Assembly (NCBI GenBank): GCA_949935685.1
Contig: CATLGN010000006.1
Location: forward strand, 1-17,435
DNA from: an uncultured Lachnospiraceae bacterium
Lineage (GTDB): Bacteria; Bacillota; Clostridia; Lachnospirales; Lachnospiraceae
Reading direction: 5' to 3'
Length of the DNA: 17,435 bases
Part shown: piece by piece, positions 1 through 6,809 of the stretch
Position numbering within the stretch: the first letter of the stretch is position 1
Layout of the letters: each line of letters begins with the position of its first letter
The notes under the pieces: model-generated
What the model was told of the DNA's origin: nothing
Seen by the model: only the letters and a program-made list of their open reading frames with translations
The model's database searches: none
Position numbers and translations under genes: made by a program

Positions 1-548
1 TGACGGCGGGGGCAGCGCTGACAGCGCTGCATTATGTATGTATCAAGATGGCCCGGAATGAGGAAGGCTATCTGACAAAGAGCTATTTCCGGTCATTTCG
101 CCAGAACTTCCGACAGGCGACAATTCGGTGGATTTTGCTTCTGTTGATTCTGGCGGTGGCATGGGGCGATTTTTATTTTATTGCCATGATGGACGGCGGT
201 CTGGCCGATGTGATGCGGATCGGGCTCTGTGCGATCTTTTTCTTTTTTCTCTGCGGCGGGATCTACTGGTTTCCGCTGCTGTCGCGATTCGACAATACGA
301 TCAGGACTACGGTGAAAAATGCCTGCCTGCTCGGAATTTTACATTTTCCGAAAACATTGTGCATTCTGGTCATCTATGGTGTGTTTGCGGCGGCATATGC
401 CGTATTTGTCTTTCGTCTTCTGCCCGTTATTTTTCTGGTTGGGGTTTCTCTGCCTGTCTATGCGTCTTCCTGCCTGATTTCCGGCATATTTAAAAAGCTG
501 GAACCGGCGTCGGAGGACGAGGTTACGGAAATTGGTCAATCTGTATAG
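1..548 (+). CDS. YesL-like DUF624 membrane protein, 5' end outside the window
   Basis: The open frame enters from the left edge (first full codon at position 3) and ends with TAG at 546-548, so 181 residues are visible and about 25-30 N-terminal residues are probably missing. The ATG at 48 is internal: the residues before it (ALTALHYVCIKMARNEEGY) match the YesL pattern, where a small-residue/ALxYV helix leads into a basic K-M-x-R-x-E-E-G-Y segment followed by SYFRSFRQNFRQA. Four hydrophobic stretches follow (roughly codons 45-62, 69-88, 114-133 and 137-162). YesL proteins are small integral membrane proteins commonly encoded beside carbohydrate ABC importers; their biochemical role is not established. 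The neighbouring sugar-importer ATPase gene fits that context. No terminator is visible after the stop. Family call is from motif recall and is fairly secure; function is unknown. Confidence 0.8.
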   Translation, partial: TAGAALTALHYVCIKMARNEEGYLTKSYFRSFRQNFRQATIRWILLLLILAVAWGDFYFIAMMDGGLADVMRIGLCAIFFFFLCGGIYWFPLLSRFDNTIRTTVKNACLLGILHFPKTLCILVIYGVFAAAYAVFVFRLLPVIFLVGVSLPVYASSCLISGIFKKLEPASEDEVTEIGQSV

Positions 549-566
549 AATTTTCCGAAAACTTTG

Positions 567-608
567 TGAAATCGTGGTATGGCGCAAACAGGGTGCAGCC
601 ACTATACT
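567..608 (+). promoter_or_regulatory. possible promoter of the ATPase/regulator operon
   Basis: A good -10 (TATACT, 603-608) lies 62 nt before the GTG start of the ATPase gene, but no convincing -35 sits 16-18 nt upstream. A loosely cre-like sequence (TGAAATCGTGGTAT, 567-580, central CG kept, about 10 of 14 positions) covers the region just upstream of the expected -35. Catabolite or activator control is only a guess. Confidence 0.35.
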
Positions 609-670
609 AAAGAAAAGGCGGATAAGACCTGATTCCGATAATAAACCATAAAAAGCAGGAGGATGAGAAA

Positions 671-1777
671 GTGGCAAGTTTATCATTAAAAAACATTTGC
701 AAAAAATATCCCAACGGATTTGAAGCGGTGAAAGATTTTAACCTTGAAATCGAAGATAAGGAATTCATCATTTTCGTAGGACCTTCCGGATGCGGCAAAT
801 CGACAACGCTCCGTATGGTTGCAGGTCTGGAAGATATTTCTTCCGGCGAACTGAAAATTGACGGCAGACTGGTAAACGACGTGGAGCCGAAGGACAGAGA
901 TATTGCAATGGTATTTCAGAACTATGCGCTGTATCCTCATATGACGGTTTACGATAATATGGCGTTTGGTCTGAAACTTCGCAAGGTGCCGAAGGAAAAG
1001 ATTGACGAAATGGTAAAAGAAGCGGCGCGGATTCTGGATCTGGAGAAGCTGCTGGATCGTAAGCCGAAGGCTCTTTCCGGCGGTCAGAGACAGCGTGTTG
1101 CCATGGGTCGTGCGATTGTGCGCAGCCCCAAAGTATTCCTGATGGATGAACCGCTGTCCAACCTGGATGCAAAACTTCGTGTACAGATGCGTACGGAAAT
1201 TGCAAAGCTGCACCAGAGACTTGGCGCTACCATTATCTATGTAACACATGATCAGACAGAGGCTATGACGCTTGGCACGAGAATCGTTGTTATGAAAGAC
1301 GGTATCGTACAGCAGGTGGACAGTCCGCAGAATTTATATGAGAGACCGCAGAACCTGTTTGTGGCAGGGTTTATGGGTTCTCCGCAGATGAACTTCCTTG
1401 ATGCGCAGATTGAAGTAAAAGGCAATAAGGCGCTGGCAAAGACGGCGGGTATGACGATTGAGCTTCCGGCAGAAAAAGCAAAGAAAGTGATCGACGGCGG
1501 CTATGACGGAAAGACCGTAACACTCGGCATCCGTCCCGAAGACGTATACGACGCTGCTATGGCGCCGCAGTTGAAGGATGCTTTTGAAGCGACGATCAAT
1601 GTATACGAGCTGCTCGGCGCAGAAGTATATCTGTACTTTGATCTGGGCGAGTTCCCGATTACGGCAAGAGTGGATCCCCGTACTTCTGCAAGAAGCGGAA
1701 GCAAAGTAAAATTTGCGTTCGATGTCGATAAGATGCACGTATTTGACAAAGAGACCGAAAAGGTAATTACCAATTAA
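671..1777 (+). CDS. msmK: MsmK/UgpC-type sugar ABC importer ATPase
   Basis: 368 residues, the usual length for CUT1-family (carbohydrate uptake transporter 1) ATPases. It hydrolyses ATP on the inner face of the membrane to drive sugar import by partner permeases. Visible motifs: Walker A GPSGCGKST (37-45), signature LSGGQ (135-139), Walker B ending in D159-E160, D-loop SNLD, switch H193 in YVTHDQ. Residues from about 235 form the TOBE/OB-like domain typical of MalK/MsmK/UgpC. The GTG start is preferred because AGGAGG at 657-662 lies 8 nt upstream. No permease or binding-protein gene is adjacent; the window's only importer (11326-14542) lacks an ATPase, so this protein probably serves it, and perhaps others, as MsmK does for the raffinose importer in streptococci. 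A PucR/CdaR-type regulator gene follows after 8 nt. Function is secure; the partner assignment is inferred. Confidence 0.95.
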   Translation: MASLSLKNICKKYPNGFEAVKDFNLEIEDKEFIIFVGPSGCGKSTTLRMVAGLEDISSGELKIDGRLVNDVEPKDRDIAMVFQNYALYPHMTVYDNMAFGLKLRKVPKEKIDEMVKEAARILDLEKLLDRKPKALSGGQRQRVAMGRAIVRSPKVFLMDEPLSNLDAKLRVQMRTEIAKLHQRLGATIIYVTHDQTEAMTLGTRIVVMKDGIVQQVDSPQNLYERPQNLFVAGFMGSPQMNFLDAQIEVKGNKALAKTAGMTIELPAEKAKKVIDGGYDGKTVTLGIRPEDVYDAAMAPQLKDAFEATINVYELLGAEVYLYFDLGEFPITARVDPRTSARSGSKVKFAFDVDKMHVFDKETEKVITN

Positions 1778-1785
1778 GGAGAAGC

Positions 1786-2874
1786 ATGTTATCCAATCAG
1801 ACCATACAGGCAAGCATTGATGAATTACGGAGCATCACGAAAATAGACTTATGCGTGTTGGATATGCAGGGCAGTGTGGCGGCCTCTACTATGGAGACGG
1901 TCGCCATACCGTCCAGGCTGATTTCGGAATTCGCAGAATCAGCGGCCGACAGCCAGGTGATAAACGGATATTATCTGTTTAAAGTCACGGAAGACGAGGA
2001 AGCGGTTTACTTGCTTCTGGCTAAGGGCAGTGAAGACGCGTATATGGTTGGTAAGATTGCGGTAAGCCAGCTCCGCCAGCTTATGACCGCCTATAAGGCC
2101 AAACTGGATAAGGACAGTTTTCTGCAAAATCTGATTCTGGACAATCTTTTGCTCGTCGATATTTATAATCGTGCACGAAAGTTGCATATCGCGGCGGAAG
2201 GCAGAAGAGCCGTATTTTTGATCGAAACGGTCACAGACAATGACGCCGAGATTATGGAACTGCTCAGAGGGCTTTTCCTGACGTATAACGGCGATTATGT
2301 GACTGCGGTGGAAGAACGGAATGTCATCCTCATCAAGTCTCTTGCAGAGGAGGAGGGCTATCCCGAATTGAAGAATATCGCCGGGATGATTGTGGATATG
2401 GTCAATGCGGAGGCTATGGTCAATGTAAAGGTTTCCTATGGGACGATTGTGGAGGAACTGAAAGACGTTTCCAAGTCCTTTAAGGAGGCAAAGCTGGCGC
2501 TGGATGTAGGCAGGATTTTTTATGCGGAAACAAATGTCATCGCCTATCACGCGCTTGGCATCGGCAGGCTGATTTATCAGCTCCCTGCCAATCTCTGCCG
2601 AATTTTTATCCGTGAGATCTTTGGCAGCGATGAGATTCCGCAGGAGATCGACGAAGAGATTCTTGTGACAATACAGAAATTCTTCCAGAATAATCTGAAT
2701 GTTTCGGAGACTTCCAGACAACTTTTTGTACACCGCAATACGCTTGTATATCGGATTGAGAAGGTACAGAAAGTGACCGGACTGGACATGCGGAATTTTG
2801 AGGATGCTCTGACATTCAATATTGCACTGATGGTGGTAAACTATCTGAAGCATCTGGAAAATGCAAACACGTAA
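1786..2874 (+). CDS. PucR/CdaR-type transcriptional regulator
   Basis: 362 residues. The C-terminus (about 300-355) is a PucR-type helix-turn-helix: FFQNNLNVSETSRQLFVHRN followed by TLVYRIEKVQKVTG, with the HRNTLxYRIxKI-like core typical of CdaR/PucR proteins. The N-terminal 110 residues look like a small-ligand sensing domain, and about 130-280 resembles the degenerate GGDEF-like middle domain of the family. The start is fixed by AAGGAG just upstream and by the 8-nt gap after the ATPase stop codon, so the two genes are almost certainly co-transcribed. Members of the family act as regulators for sugar-diacid (CdaR) or purine (PucR) use, but the ligand here cannot be read from sequence. Pairing with a general sugar ATPase suggests a carbon-status role. 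No U-tract terminator follows; a 20-bp dyad at 2887-2906 does. Confidence 0.85.
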   Translation: MLSNQTIQASIDELRSITKIDLCVLDMQGSVAASTMETVAIPSRLISEFAESAADSQVINGYYLFKVTEDEEAVYLLLAKGSEDAYMVGKIAVSQLRQLMTAYKAKLDKDSFLQNLILDNLLLVDIYNRARKLHIAAEGRRAVFLIETVTDNDAEIMELLRGLFLTYNGDYVTAVEERNVILIKSLAEEEGYPELKNIAGMIVDMVNAEAMVNVKVSYGTIVEELKDVSKSFKEAKLALDVGRIFYAETNVIAYHALGIGRLIYQLPANLCRIFIREIFGSDEIPQEIDEEILVTIQKFFQNNLNVSETSRQLFVHRNTLVYRIEKVQKVTGLDMRNFEDALTFNIALMVVNYLKHLENANT

Positions 2875-2886
2875 AAAATTATCATA

Positions 2887-2906
2887 ACAGGTCTATATAG
2901 CCCTGT
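2887..2906. repeat. 20-bp near-perfect dyad, possible operator
   Basis: ACAGGTCTAT (2887-2896) is followed by ATAGCCCTGT (2897-2906), its reverse complement but for one position. There is no U-tract, so it is a poor intrinsic terminator. It begins 12 nt after the regulator stop codon and overlaps the -35 region of the candidate promoter for the next gene, which suits a protein-binding site. Its right arm is shared with the inverted repeat at 2901-2955, so in RNA the two structures would exclude each other. Confidence 0.5.
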
Positions 2907-2919
2907 CCCTGCATATAAT
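2891..2919 (+). promoter_or_regulatory. candidate promoter of the DUF6128-like gene, possibly sigma-E-like
   Basis: CATATAAT (2912-2919) contains a perfect sigma-A -10 (TATAAT), but the sigma-A -35 position (GTCTAT, 2891-2896) matches TTGACA at one base only. The same DNA fits the Bacillus sigma-E pattern better: CATATAAT against CATACA(A/C/T)T, and GTCTATA (2891-2897) matching 5 of 7 of the -35 pattern at 14-nt spacing. Consensus is from memory, so the sigma factor is uncertain. Confidence 0.4.
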
Positions 2920-2955
2920 AGTCATAGGTATATCGTTATGACTGGAGGGACAGGG
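2901..2955 (+). promoter_or_regulatory. inverted repeat that buries the ribosome binding site
   Basis: CCCTGTCCCT (2901-2910) is perfectly complementary to AGGGACAGGG (2946-2955), with a 35-nt loop. The 3' arm covers most of the GGAGGG Shine-Dalgarno (2944-2949) and ends directly at the TTG start codon (2956). In a read-through transcript from the left the site would be paired and translation reduced. In a transcript started at the local promoter (about 2926) the 5' arm would be absent and the site free. Confidence 0.65.
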
Positions 2956-4329
2956 TTGTTTTATTTTAAAAAGATTGTTTCATATCTGGATTATTTTGAA
3001 TACGGCGAAAAAAAGAAAAATTGCGGGTACGGCAAAATCCTTGTCAAGGACGAGGAAGTGACAGTGGAAATCCATGTGAAGGGGCTGGGAATCCACGAGA
3101 GCCGTATGTGCGATATTTTTGTGTCCAGCGAAGAAAATCTCCGACTTGGCAGATTTATCGTAGACAAAGGGACAGGCTACTATAATGCCTGCTTTCAGCG
3201 GGATGACATGGACGGCGAAGGGTTGTGTGTTTTTGACATAACCGGTCTGTTTATCCGTATTGATGAAAACAAGTACTGTGAGACAACATGGGAATGGGGC
3301 GAGAAACCGGACGGTTATCGACGCAGCGAATCTGTCGGCCGGCCGGCCGAAATCGTAAAGATGCCGGAACCGTATACGGAATCGCCGGAGCAGACACATC
3401 CCGGGAAGGCGCCAGCAGAGGCGGAGACGGCGGTGGAAAGAGAAAGCCCGGAAGATACATCGGCTTCGGAAGATGCGCCGATGGAACGGATGCGTATCTG
3501 GATACCGGAGGCCTCTCTGATTGTACAGCCGGAGCGTGTAAAGGAAACGGAAACAGATCAGACGGAAGAAACGACATCACCTGACCGGCAGGGTACATAT
3601 GAATCAGGCGAAAAAAGCGAAGCCGAAAAGGAAACAAAGAAAGCGGAGCACACAGAGTCAGAAAAAGAAAAGGCAGGTGAGAAGCAGTCAGGGACACGAT
3701 TTCAACAGACAGCGTCCGACAACCTTGTATCGCAGCCTGTTGCTATGGGAAATCTGCAGCCGGATTTTGCGGCGCAGCGACCGACGGTTATAGACGAATA
3801 TCCCGATCCGGCGGCAGAAGGGCCGCACACAGCGACAGAGGCAGATGACGGGGATGCCGCGCTTCATAAGTCCCAGATCACGGATCCGGGCGTGCCGCGT
3901 CCGGCGGAACGTCTGGAAGATATTCCATTGCAAAAAATGCTTCACGAGGATAAATGGACGCAGCTTTGTACATTGTATCCGGTATGCCATCCGTTTGGAG
4001 ACGACGAGGATTATATTACCATTGCACCCAAAGACTTTATCATATTGCGCAAGGAATATCAGAATCTGGTAAGCAACAGCTTTTTATTGCACAGCTTCTA
4101 TAATTACCACCATGTCATTCTGGGAAAAACCGGCGGAAAAAAGGACGAAATCTATTATATCGGTGTTCCCGGCGCTTATTTTGAACGGGATAAGCGGGTG
4201 GCCGTTATGTTCGGGTTTGAAGGATTCGCATTATCCGCAAGAGGAAACGGGGAACGCAGCGCATCCGAAAAGAAAAACGGGGTGGAGACGGGAGCGTTCG
4301 GATATTACATGAGGAAGGTGGAAATCTGA
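2956..4329 (+). CDS. DUF6128-like two-domain protein, function unknown
   Basis: I place the start at TTG 2956, 6 nt after GGAGGG; the in-frame ATG at 2938 has no Shine-Dalgarno. This gives 457 residues beginning FYFKKIVSYLDYFEYGEKKK. Residues 1-110 form a compact domain ending near CETTWEWGEKP. Residues about 110-325 are low-complexity, rich in Glu, Lys, Pro and Thr, and probably disordered. Residues about 330-457 form a conserved-looking C-terminal domain with WTQLCTLYPVCHPFGDDE (Y341 in YPVC), a run of aromatic residues around LLHSFYNYHHVILGK, YYIGVPGAYFE, AVMFGFEGF and a final GAFGYYMRK. The end-domain layout matches what I recall of the Lachnospiraceae family DUF6128. No signal peptide or membrane helix is seen. 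It stands alone after the regulator gene, faces GNAT head-on with 16 bp between, and has the unusual leader described separately. Family call moderate; no function assigned. Confidence 0.8.
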   Translation: MFYFKKIVSYLDYFEYGEKKKNCGYGKILVKDEEVTVEIHVKGLGIHESRMCDIFVSSEENLRLGRFIVDKGTGYYNACFQRDDMDGEGLCVFDITGLFIRIDENKYCETTWEWGEKPDGYRRSESVGRPAEIVKMPEPYTESPEQTHPGKAPAEAETAVERESPEDTSASEDAPMERMRIWIPEASLIVQPERVKETETDQTEETTSPDRQGTYESGEKSEAEKETKKAEHTESEKEKAGEKQSGTRFQQTASDNLVSQPVAMGNLQPDFAAQRPTVIDEYPDPAAEGPHTATEADDGDAALHKSQITDPGVPRPAERLEDIPLQKMLHEDKWTQLCTLYPVCHPFGDDEDYITIAPKDFIILRKEYQNLVSNSFLLHSFYNYHHVILGKTGGKKDEIYYIGVPGAYFERDKRVAVMFGFEGFALSARGNGERSASEKKNGVETGAFGYYMRKVEI

Positions 4330-4345
4330 GAGACAAAATCCGTGA

Positions 4346-4876
4346 TTATACAATCCGGACATGAGCGGCTTTGGCGGCTCCATATACGGTTTCGTATACG
4401 CCGACGTATTCGGCGGCGGTAAGCTTTGCCCGATAGGAGAGCAGTTCCATCGGGACACCGAATACAACGGCTTCGATACCGAGTTCCGTCATGCCGCTGT
4501 GCAGATAGAAATTTTTGCGCCGGAGACGCTGTTCCCTGTTTGCGGACGGTTCGCGTGTGCTTTCGATTTCCAGAAAGAAGCGTTTTCCCGTGTAATGGGC
4601 AAACAGCGTCTGCAGGGAACTGCGGCCGAATCCCTGACTACGTTTTTGATCGTCGATGGCGAAATAATCCAACAGTACGAGATCAAGGGCCTTCATGGTT
4701 ATGGCCAGACCATGAAAAGCCCCGTTTTCTTCGAGTGCGAATATATCGACCTGTCCGGCGGCCTGCTTCTGCGTCATATTGGAGAATGGCTTGCGTTCAC
4801 AGGCCGGGAAGGCTGTTTTGTATAATTGTTCGATTTTCTGTAAGCGATTTTGATCGGTTGCGGGTATCAACTGCAT
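4346..4876 (-). CDS. GNAT-family N-acetyltransferase
   Basis: 176 residues, normal for a single GNAT domain that transfers an acetyl group from acetyl-CoA to an amine. The beta4 strand LVLLDYFAIDDQKRSQGFGR (66-85) carries the acetyl-CoA pyrophosphate loop with Q-x-x-G-x-G-like spacing (QKRSQGFGR, 77-85). The preceding GAFHGLAITMK matches beta2/beta3, and FFLEIES (100-106) plus KNFYLHSGM (121-129) match the beta5/alpha4 region with its usual F/Y-Y-x-x-x-G-F/M ending. AAAGGAA precedes the ATG at a suitable distance. The substrate cannot be predicted. The gene lies 94 nt after the 82-residue gene on the same strand and ends 16 nt from the convergent DUF6128-like gene with no terminator visible between them. 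Confidence 0.85.
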   Translation of the reverse strand: MQLIPATDQNRLQKIEQLYKTAFPACERKPFSNMTQKQAAGQVDIFALEENGAFHGLAITMKALDLVLLDYFAIDDQKRSQGFGRSSLQTLFAHYTGKRFFLEIESTREPSANREQRLRRKNFYLHSGMTELGIEAVVFGVPMELLSYRAKLTAAEYVGVYETVYGAAKAAHVRIV

Positions 4877-4933
4877 TGCGGTTCCTTTCTGCCGGTTGCT
4901 GCCGGTTCCTGTCTGTTGCCGTGTTCCGGGAAC

Positions 4934-4962
4934 AGTATAACATGGCCGGGGAAGAAAGGGAA
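4934..4962 (-). promoter_or_regulatory. possible promoter of the acetyltransferase gene
   Basis: On the minus strand TATACT (complement of 4934-4939) makes a good -10 about 58 nt before the ATG. The -35 position (TTCCCT, complement of 4957-4962, 17-nt spacer) is weak. The gene may also be read from the promoter of the 82-residue gene. Confidence 0.3.
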
Positions 4963-4970
4963 CCGGGATT

Positions 4971-5219
4971 TTATGCGGATGCTTTTCGCTTGTTCATCAG
5001 GTATGTTAATATCATGGAGCAGTCCTGCGGATCGCGGAAAATAAGTTCCATCTGGTCGATCGTGCCATACATATAGGAGAAGGGGAGAATCTCAAGCCCT
5101 TCCCGGCCGTGTGTAAGCTCCAGATGCAGGCCGTTCTCATCCACAAGTTCTACGGCGCCTTTGCAGGCGGACAATCTGTTAAAAAATTCCCGGGTATTGG
5201 TAATGTTATAAACCTTCAT
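4971..5219 (-). CDS. small conserved-looking protein of unknown function, 82 aa
   Basis: The gene is well formed: GGAGG sits 8 nt before the ATG on the minus strand and the frame is clean to TAA. The protein begins MKVYNITNTREFFNRLSACK and has a mixed alpha/beta pattern (CKGAVELVDENG, LHLEL, EILPFSYMYGTIDQMELIF) ending in a basic tail. I recall similar 75-85 residue proteins in Lachnospiraceae genomes, often given meaningless automatic names; I know of no demonstrated function. No signal peptide, membrane helix, zinc motif or helix-turn-helix is seen. It diverges from the AraC-type regulator gene with overlapping promoters, so the two may be controlled together. Confidence 0.7.
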   Translation of the reverse strand: MKVYNITNTREFFNRLSACKGAVELVDENGLHLELTHGREGLEILPFSYMYGTIDQMELIFRDPQDCSMILTYLMNKRKASA

Positions 5220-5241
5220 AATGCATCCTCCTTTATTTACT

Positions 5242-5266
5242 GCCGGTCTGCCAGCCGGCCTTTTTT
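5242..5266 (+). terminator. short GC hairpin with T-run, terminator-like, no matching gene upstream
   Basis: GCCGG (5242-5246) pairs with CCGGC (5255-5259) over an 8-nt loop, followed by C and six T on the plus strand. No plus-strand gene precedes it. It could stop antisense transcription into the AraC leader; on the minus strand the same hairpin lies in the leader of the 82-residue gene. Confidence 0.35.
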
Positions 5267-5269
5267 ATA

Positions 5270-5298
5270 TTGTGCTTTGTTTTTGTTTCTGATATGAT
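5270..5298 (+). promoter_or_regulatory. promoter of the AraC-type regulator/tadA/HD operon
   Basis: TTGTGC (5270-5275), a 17-nt spacer and TATGAT (5293-5298) form a fair sigma-A promoter about 83 nt before the regulator ATG. It overlaps the minus-strand -10 of the divergent gene. Confidence 0.55.
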
Positions 5299-5326
5299 TA
5301 TAGCGAAGATTTTTACCGAAAAAAAT
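5297..5326 (-). promoter_or_regulatory. possible divergent promoter of the 82-residue protein gene
   Basis: The complement of 5297-5302 reads TATAAT on the minus strand, sharing two bases with the plus-strand -10. The -35 region is only T-rich (complement of 5320-5326). The leader would be about 70 nt and includes the GC hairpin at 5242-5259. Confidence 0.35.
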
Positions 5327-5381
5327 GCGGATAACGACAAAATATATAAATATATGGACAATAAAAAAGAGGATTGGCGAT

Positions 5382-6314
5382 ATGATTGTATCGGCGCTTC
5401 GCATCAACGAAAATCTGGAGGAAGAGGTGGCGCGTCCCGCTGCCGGTTTCCCTCATACAGCCTGTTATGAAGACGTTACAAGACATCCCGGAGGCTATGT
5501 GCCCTGGCACTGGCATGCGGACGTGGAGTTTATCTGGGCGCTGCAGGGCGGCATCCGTATGGATACGAGCCACCATTCTTATACGATTTATACGGGGGAA
5601 GGGGCGTTTATCAATTCCAATGTTCTGCATTATAAAGAGCCGTTACCGGGTCCGGCGCCGATTATGCTCGATCAGCTCTTTGACGTGCAGCTTCTGGCCG
5701 GCGGGCATAACAATGTATTCGATCAGAAATATATTGCGCCGGTGGTTGCATGCCGGGAGCTGGAGGCGATGGTATTCCGCCCGTCAGAAACCAATCAGCG
5801 ATTGATTCTGGAACGGATCCGGCAGGCATACGACGCTGCGGAACTGGCCGAATACGGATATGAATTTGCGGTGCGCAATGCGCTGTCCGATGCGTGGCGC
5901 CTGTTGTGCAAAGAAGCGGCGCCGATGCTGACGGCGAAAAAGGCGGTTCCCGGTCAGGGAGAAGAACGGATTAAGGAGATGCTGACATTCATCCGAAATC
6001 ATTATGGGGAGCGGATTTCACTGGGGGAAATCGCGCGGGCAGCCAGTATCAGCGAGCGGGAATGCCTGCGCTGCTTTCAGCAGAATCTGCATATAACGCC
6101 TTTCACCTATCTTCTGGAATACCGGGTTCGACGGGCGGCGGACGAGTTGCGGGAAACGGGAAAGGCCATAACGGATATAGCGTATTCCTGCGGGTTTTCC
6201 GGCACGAGTTATTTCAGTAAGACATTCCGAAAAATCATGGACTGTACGCCCTCGGAATATCGTCATCAATGTAACGCCGGCGAGAAGCGGCACAATAATG
6301 GAGAAAAATCATGA
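5382..6314 (+). CDS. AraC-family transcriptional regulator with cupin sensor domain
   Basis: 310 residues from the ATG at 5382, which has AGAGG 9 nt upstream; the ATG at 5325 is in frame but lacks a ribosome binding site. The N-terminal half is an AraC-type cupin: YVPWHWHADVEFIWALQGG holds the H-W-H and E of the family, followed by GEGAFINSNVLH. Residues about 200-305 carry the double helix-turn-helix: ERISLGEIARAASISERECL is the first, and AITDIAYSCGFSGTSYFSKT, ending FRKIMDCTPSEYR, is the second, with the classic signature. Such proteins usually sense sugars or their derivatives and control nearby catabolic genes, but no sugar gene adjoins. The stop overlaps the tadA start by 4 nt (ATGA), so the two are translationally coupled. 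Target genes are unknown; autoregulation or control of the divergent gene is possible. Confidence 0.9.
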   Translation: MIVSALRINENLEEEVARPAAGFPHTACYEDVTRHPGGYVPWHWHADVEFIWALQGGIRMDTSHHSYTIYTGEGAFINSNVLHYKEPLPGPAPIMLDQLFDVQLLAGGHNNVFDQKYIAPVVACRELEAMVFRPSETNQRLILERIRQAYDAAELAEYGYEFAVRNALSDAWRLLCKEAAPMLTAKKAVPGQGEERIKEMLTFIRNHYGERISLGEIARAASISERECLRCFQQNLHITPFTYLLEYRVRRAADELRETGKAITDIAYSCGFSGTSYFSKTFRKIMDCTPSEYRHQCNAGEKRHNNGEKS

Positions 6315-6808
6315 CAGAGCATGAAAAATATATGCGCGAAGCGATTAAGCAGGCAAAAAAGGCAGAAATACTGGGCGAAGTGCCGATTGGCTGTGTGATC
6401 GTTTTCGAAAATAAAATTATTGGCAGAGGGTATAACCGGAGAAATACGGACAAAAGCACATTGTCCCATGCGGAGATAACGGCCATACGAAAAGCCAGTA
6501 AGGCAATGGGCGACTGGCGACTGGAGGGCTGTACGCTTTACGTAACGCTGGAACCGTGCCAGATGTGCGCGGGCGCCATTATACAGGCCCGGATTCCCCG
6601 GGTTGTCATGGGCTGTCGGAATCCGAAGGCAGGGTGCGCGGGTTCCATACTGAATATCCTGCAGGAGCCGCTGTTCAACCATCAGGCGGAGGTGATCGAG
6701 GGCGTGCTCGGCGAGGTGTGCAGCGGGATGCTGACCGATTTTTTCAGGAGACTGCGGATTCGCAATAAAATGGATAAGGAAGCCCGATGGGAACCGGAAG
6801 GGAGATAA
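6311..6808 (+). CDS. tadA: tRNA-specific adenosine deaminase TadA
   Basis: 165 residues. It deaminates adenosine 34 of tRNA-Arg(ACG) to inosine, letting one tRNA read CGU, CGC and CGA. The zinc-dependent cytidine-deaminase-like site is complete: H53-A-E55 (zinc ligand and catalytic glutamate) and P82-C83-Q-M-C86 (the two cysteine ligands). GEVPIGCVIV near the N-terminus and the C-terminal LTDFFRRLR helix are typical of TadA rather than of free-nucleoside deaminases. GGAG lies about 8 nt before the ATG. tadA commonly lies next to the SRP RNA gene and dnaX in Firmicutes (as in Bacillus subtilis), and here the SRP RNA follows one gene later, which supports the call. The 4-nt overlap with an AraC-type regulator gene is unusual for a translation gene. 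Confidence 0.95.
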   Translation: MTEHEKYMREAIKQAKKAEILGEVPIGCVIVFENKIIGRGYNRRNTDKSTLSHAEITAIRKASKAMGDWRLEGCTLYVTLEPCQMCAGAIIQARIPRVVMGCRNPKAGCAGSILNILQEPLFNHQAEVIEGVLGEVCSGMLTDFFRRLRIRNKMDKEARWEPEGR

Positions 6809-6809
6809 T

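Noticed and set aside
567..580. Catabolite (cre) site before the ATPase gene
   Set aside because: Only about 10 of 14 positions fit and the right half is poor; kept only as a remark in the promoter entry.
1939..2853. Minus-strand open frame of 304 codons under the PucR/CdaR-type gene
   Set aside because: The plus-strand protein has a clear PucR helix-turn-helix and ribosome binding site; the antisense frame has neither.
2938..2955. ATG start for the DUF6128-like protein
   Set aside because: No Shine-Dalgarno precedes it, and its first codons are themselves the GGAGGG ribosome binding site for the TTG at 2956.
4426..5076. Plus-strand open frame of 216 codons across the acetyltransferase and the 82-residue gene
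   Set aside because: Arg/Cys/Pro-rich low-quality composition and no Shine-Dalgarno; both minus-strand genes are better supported.
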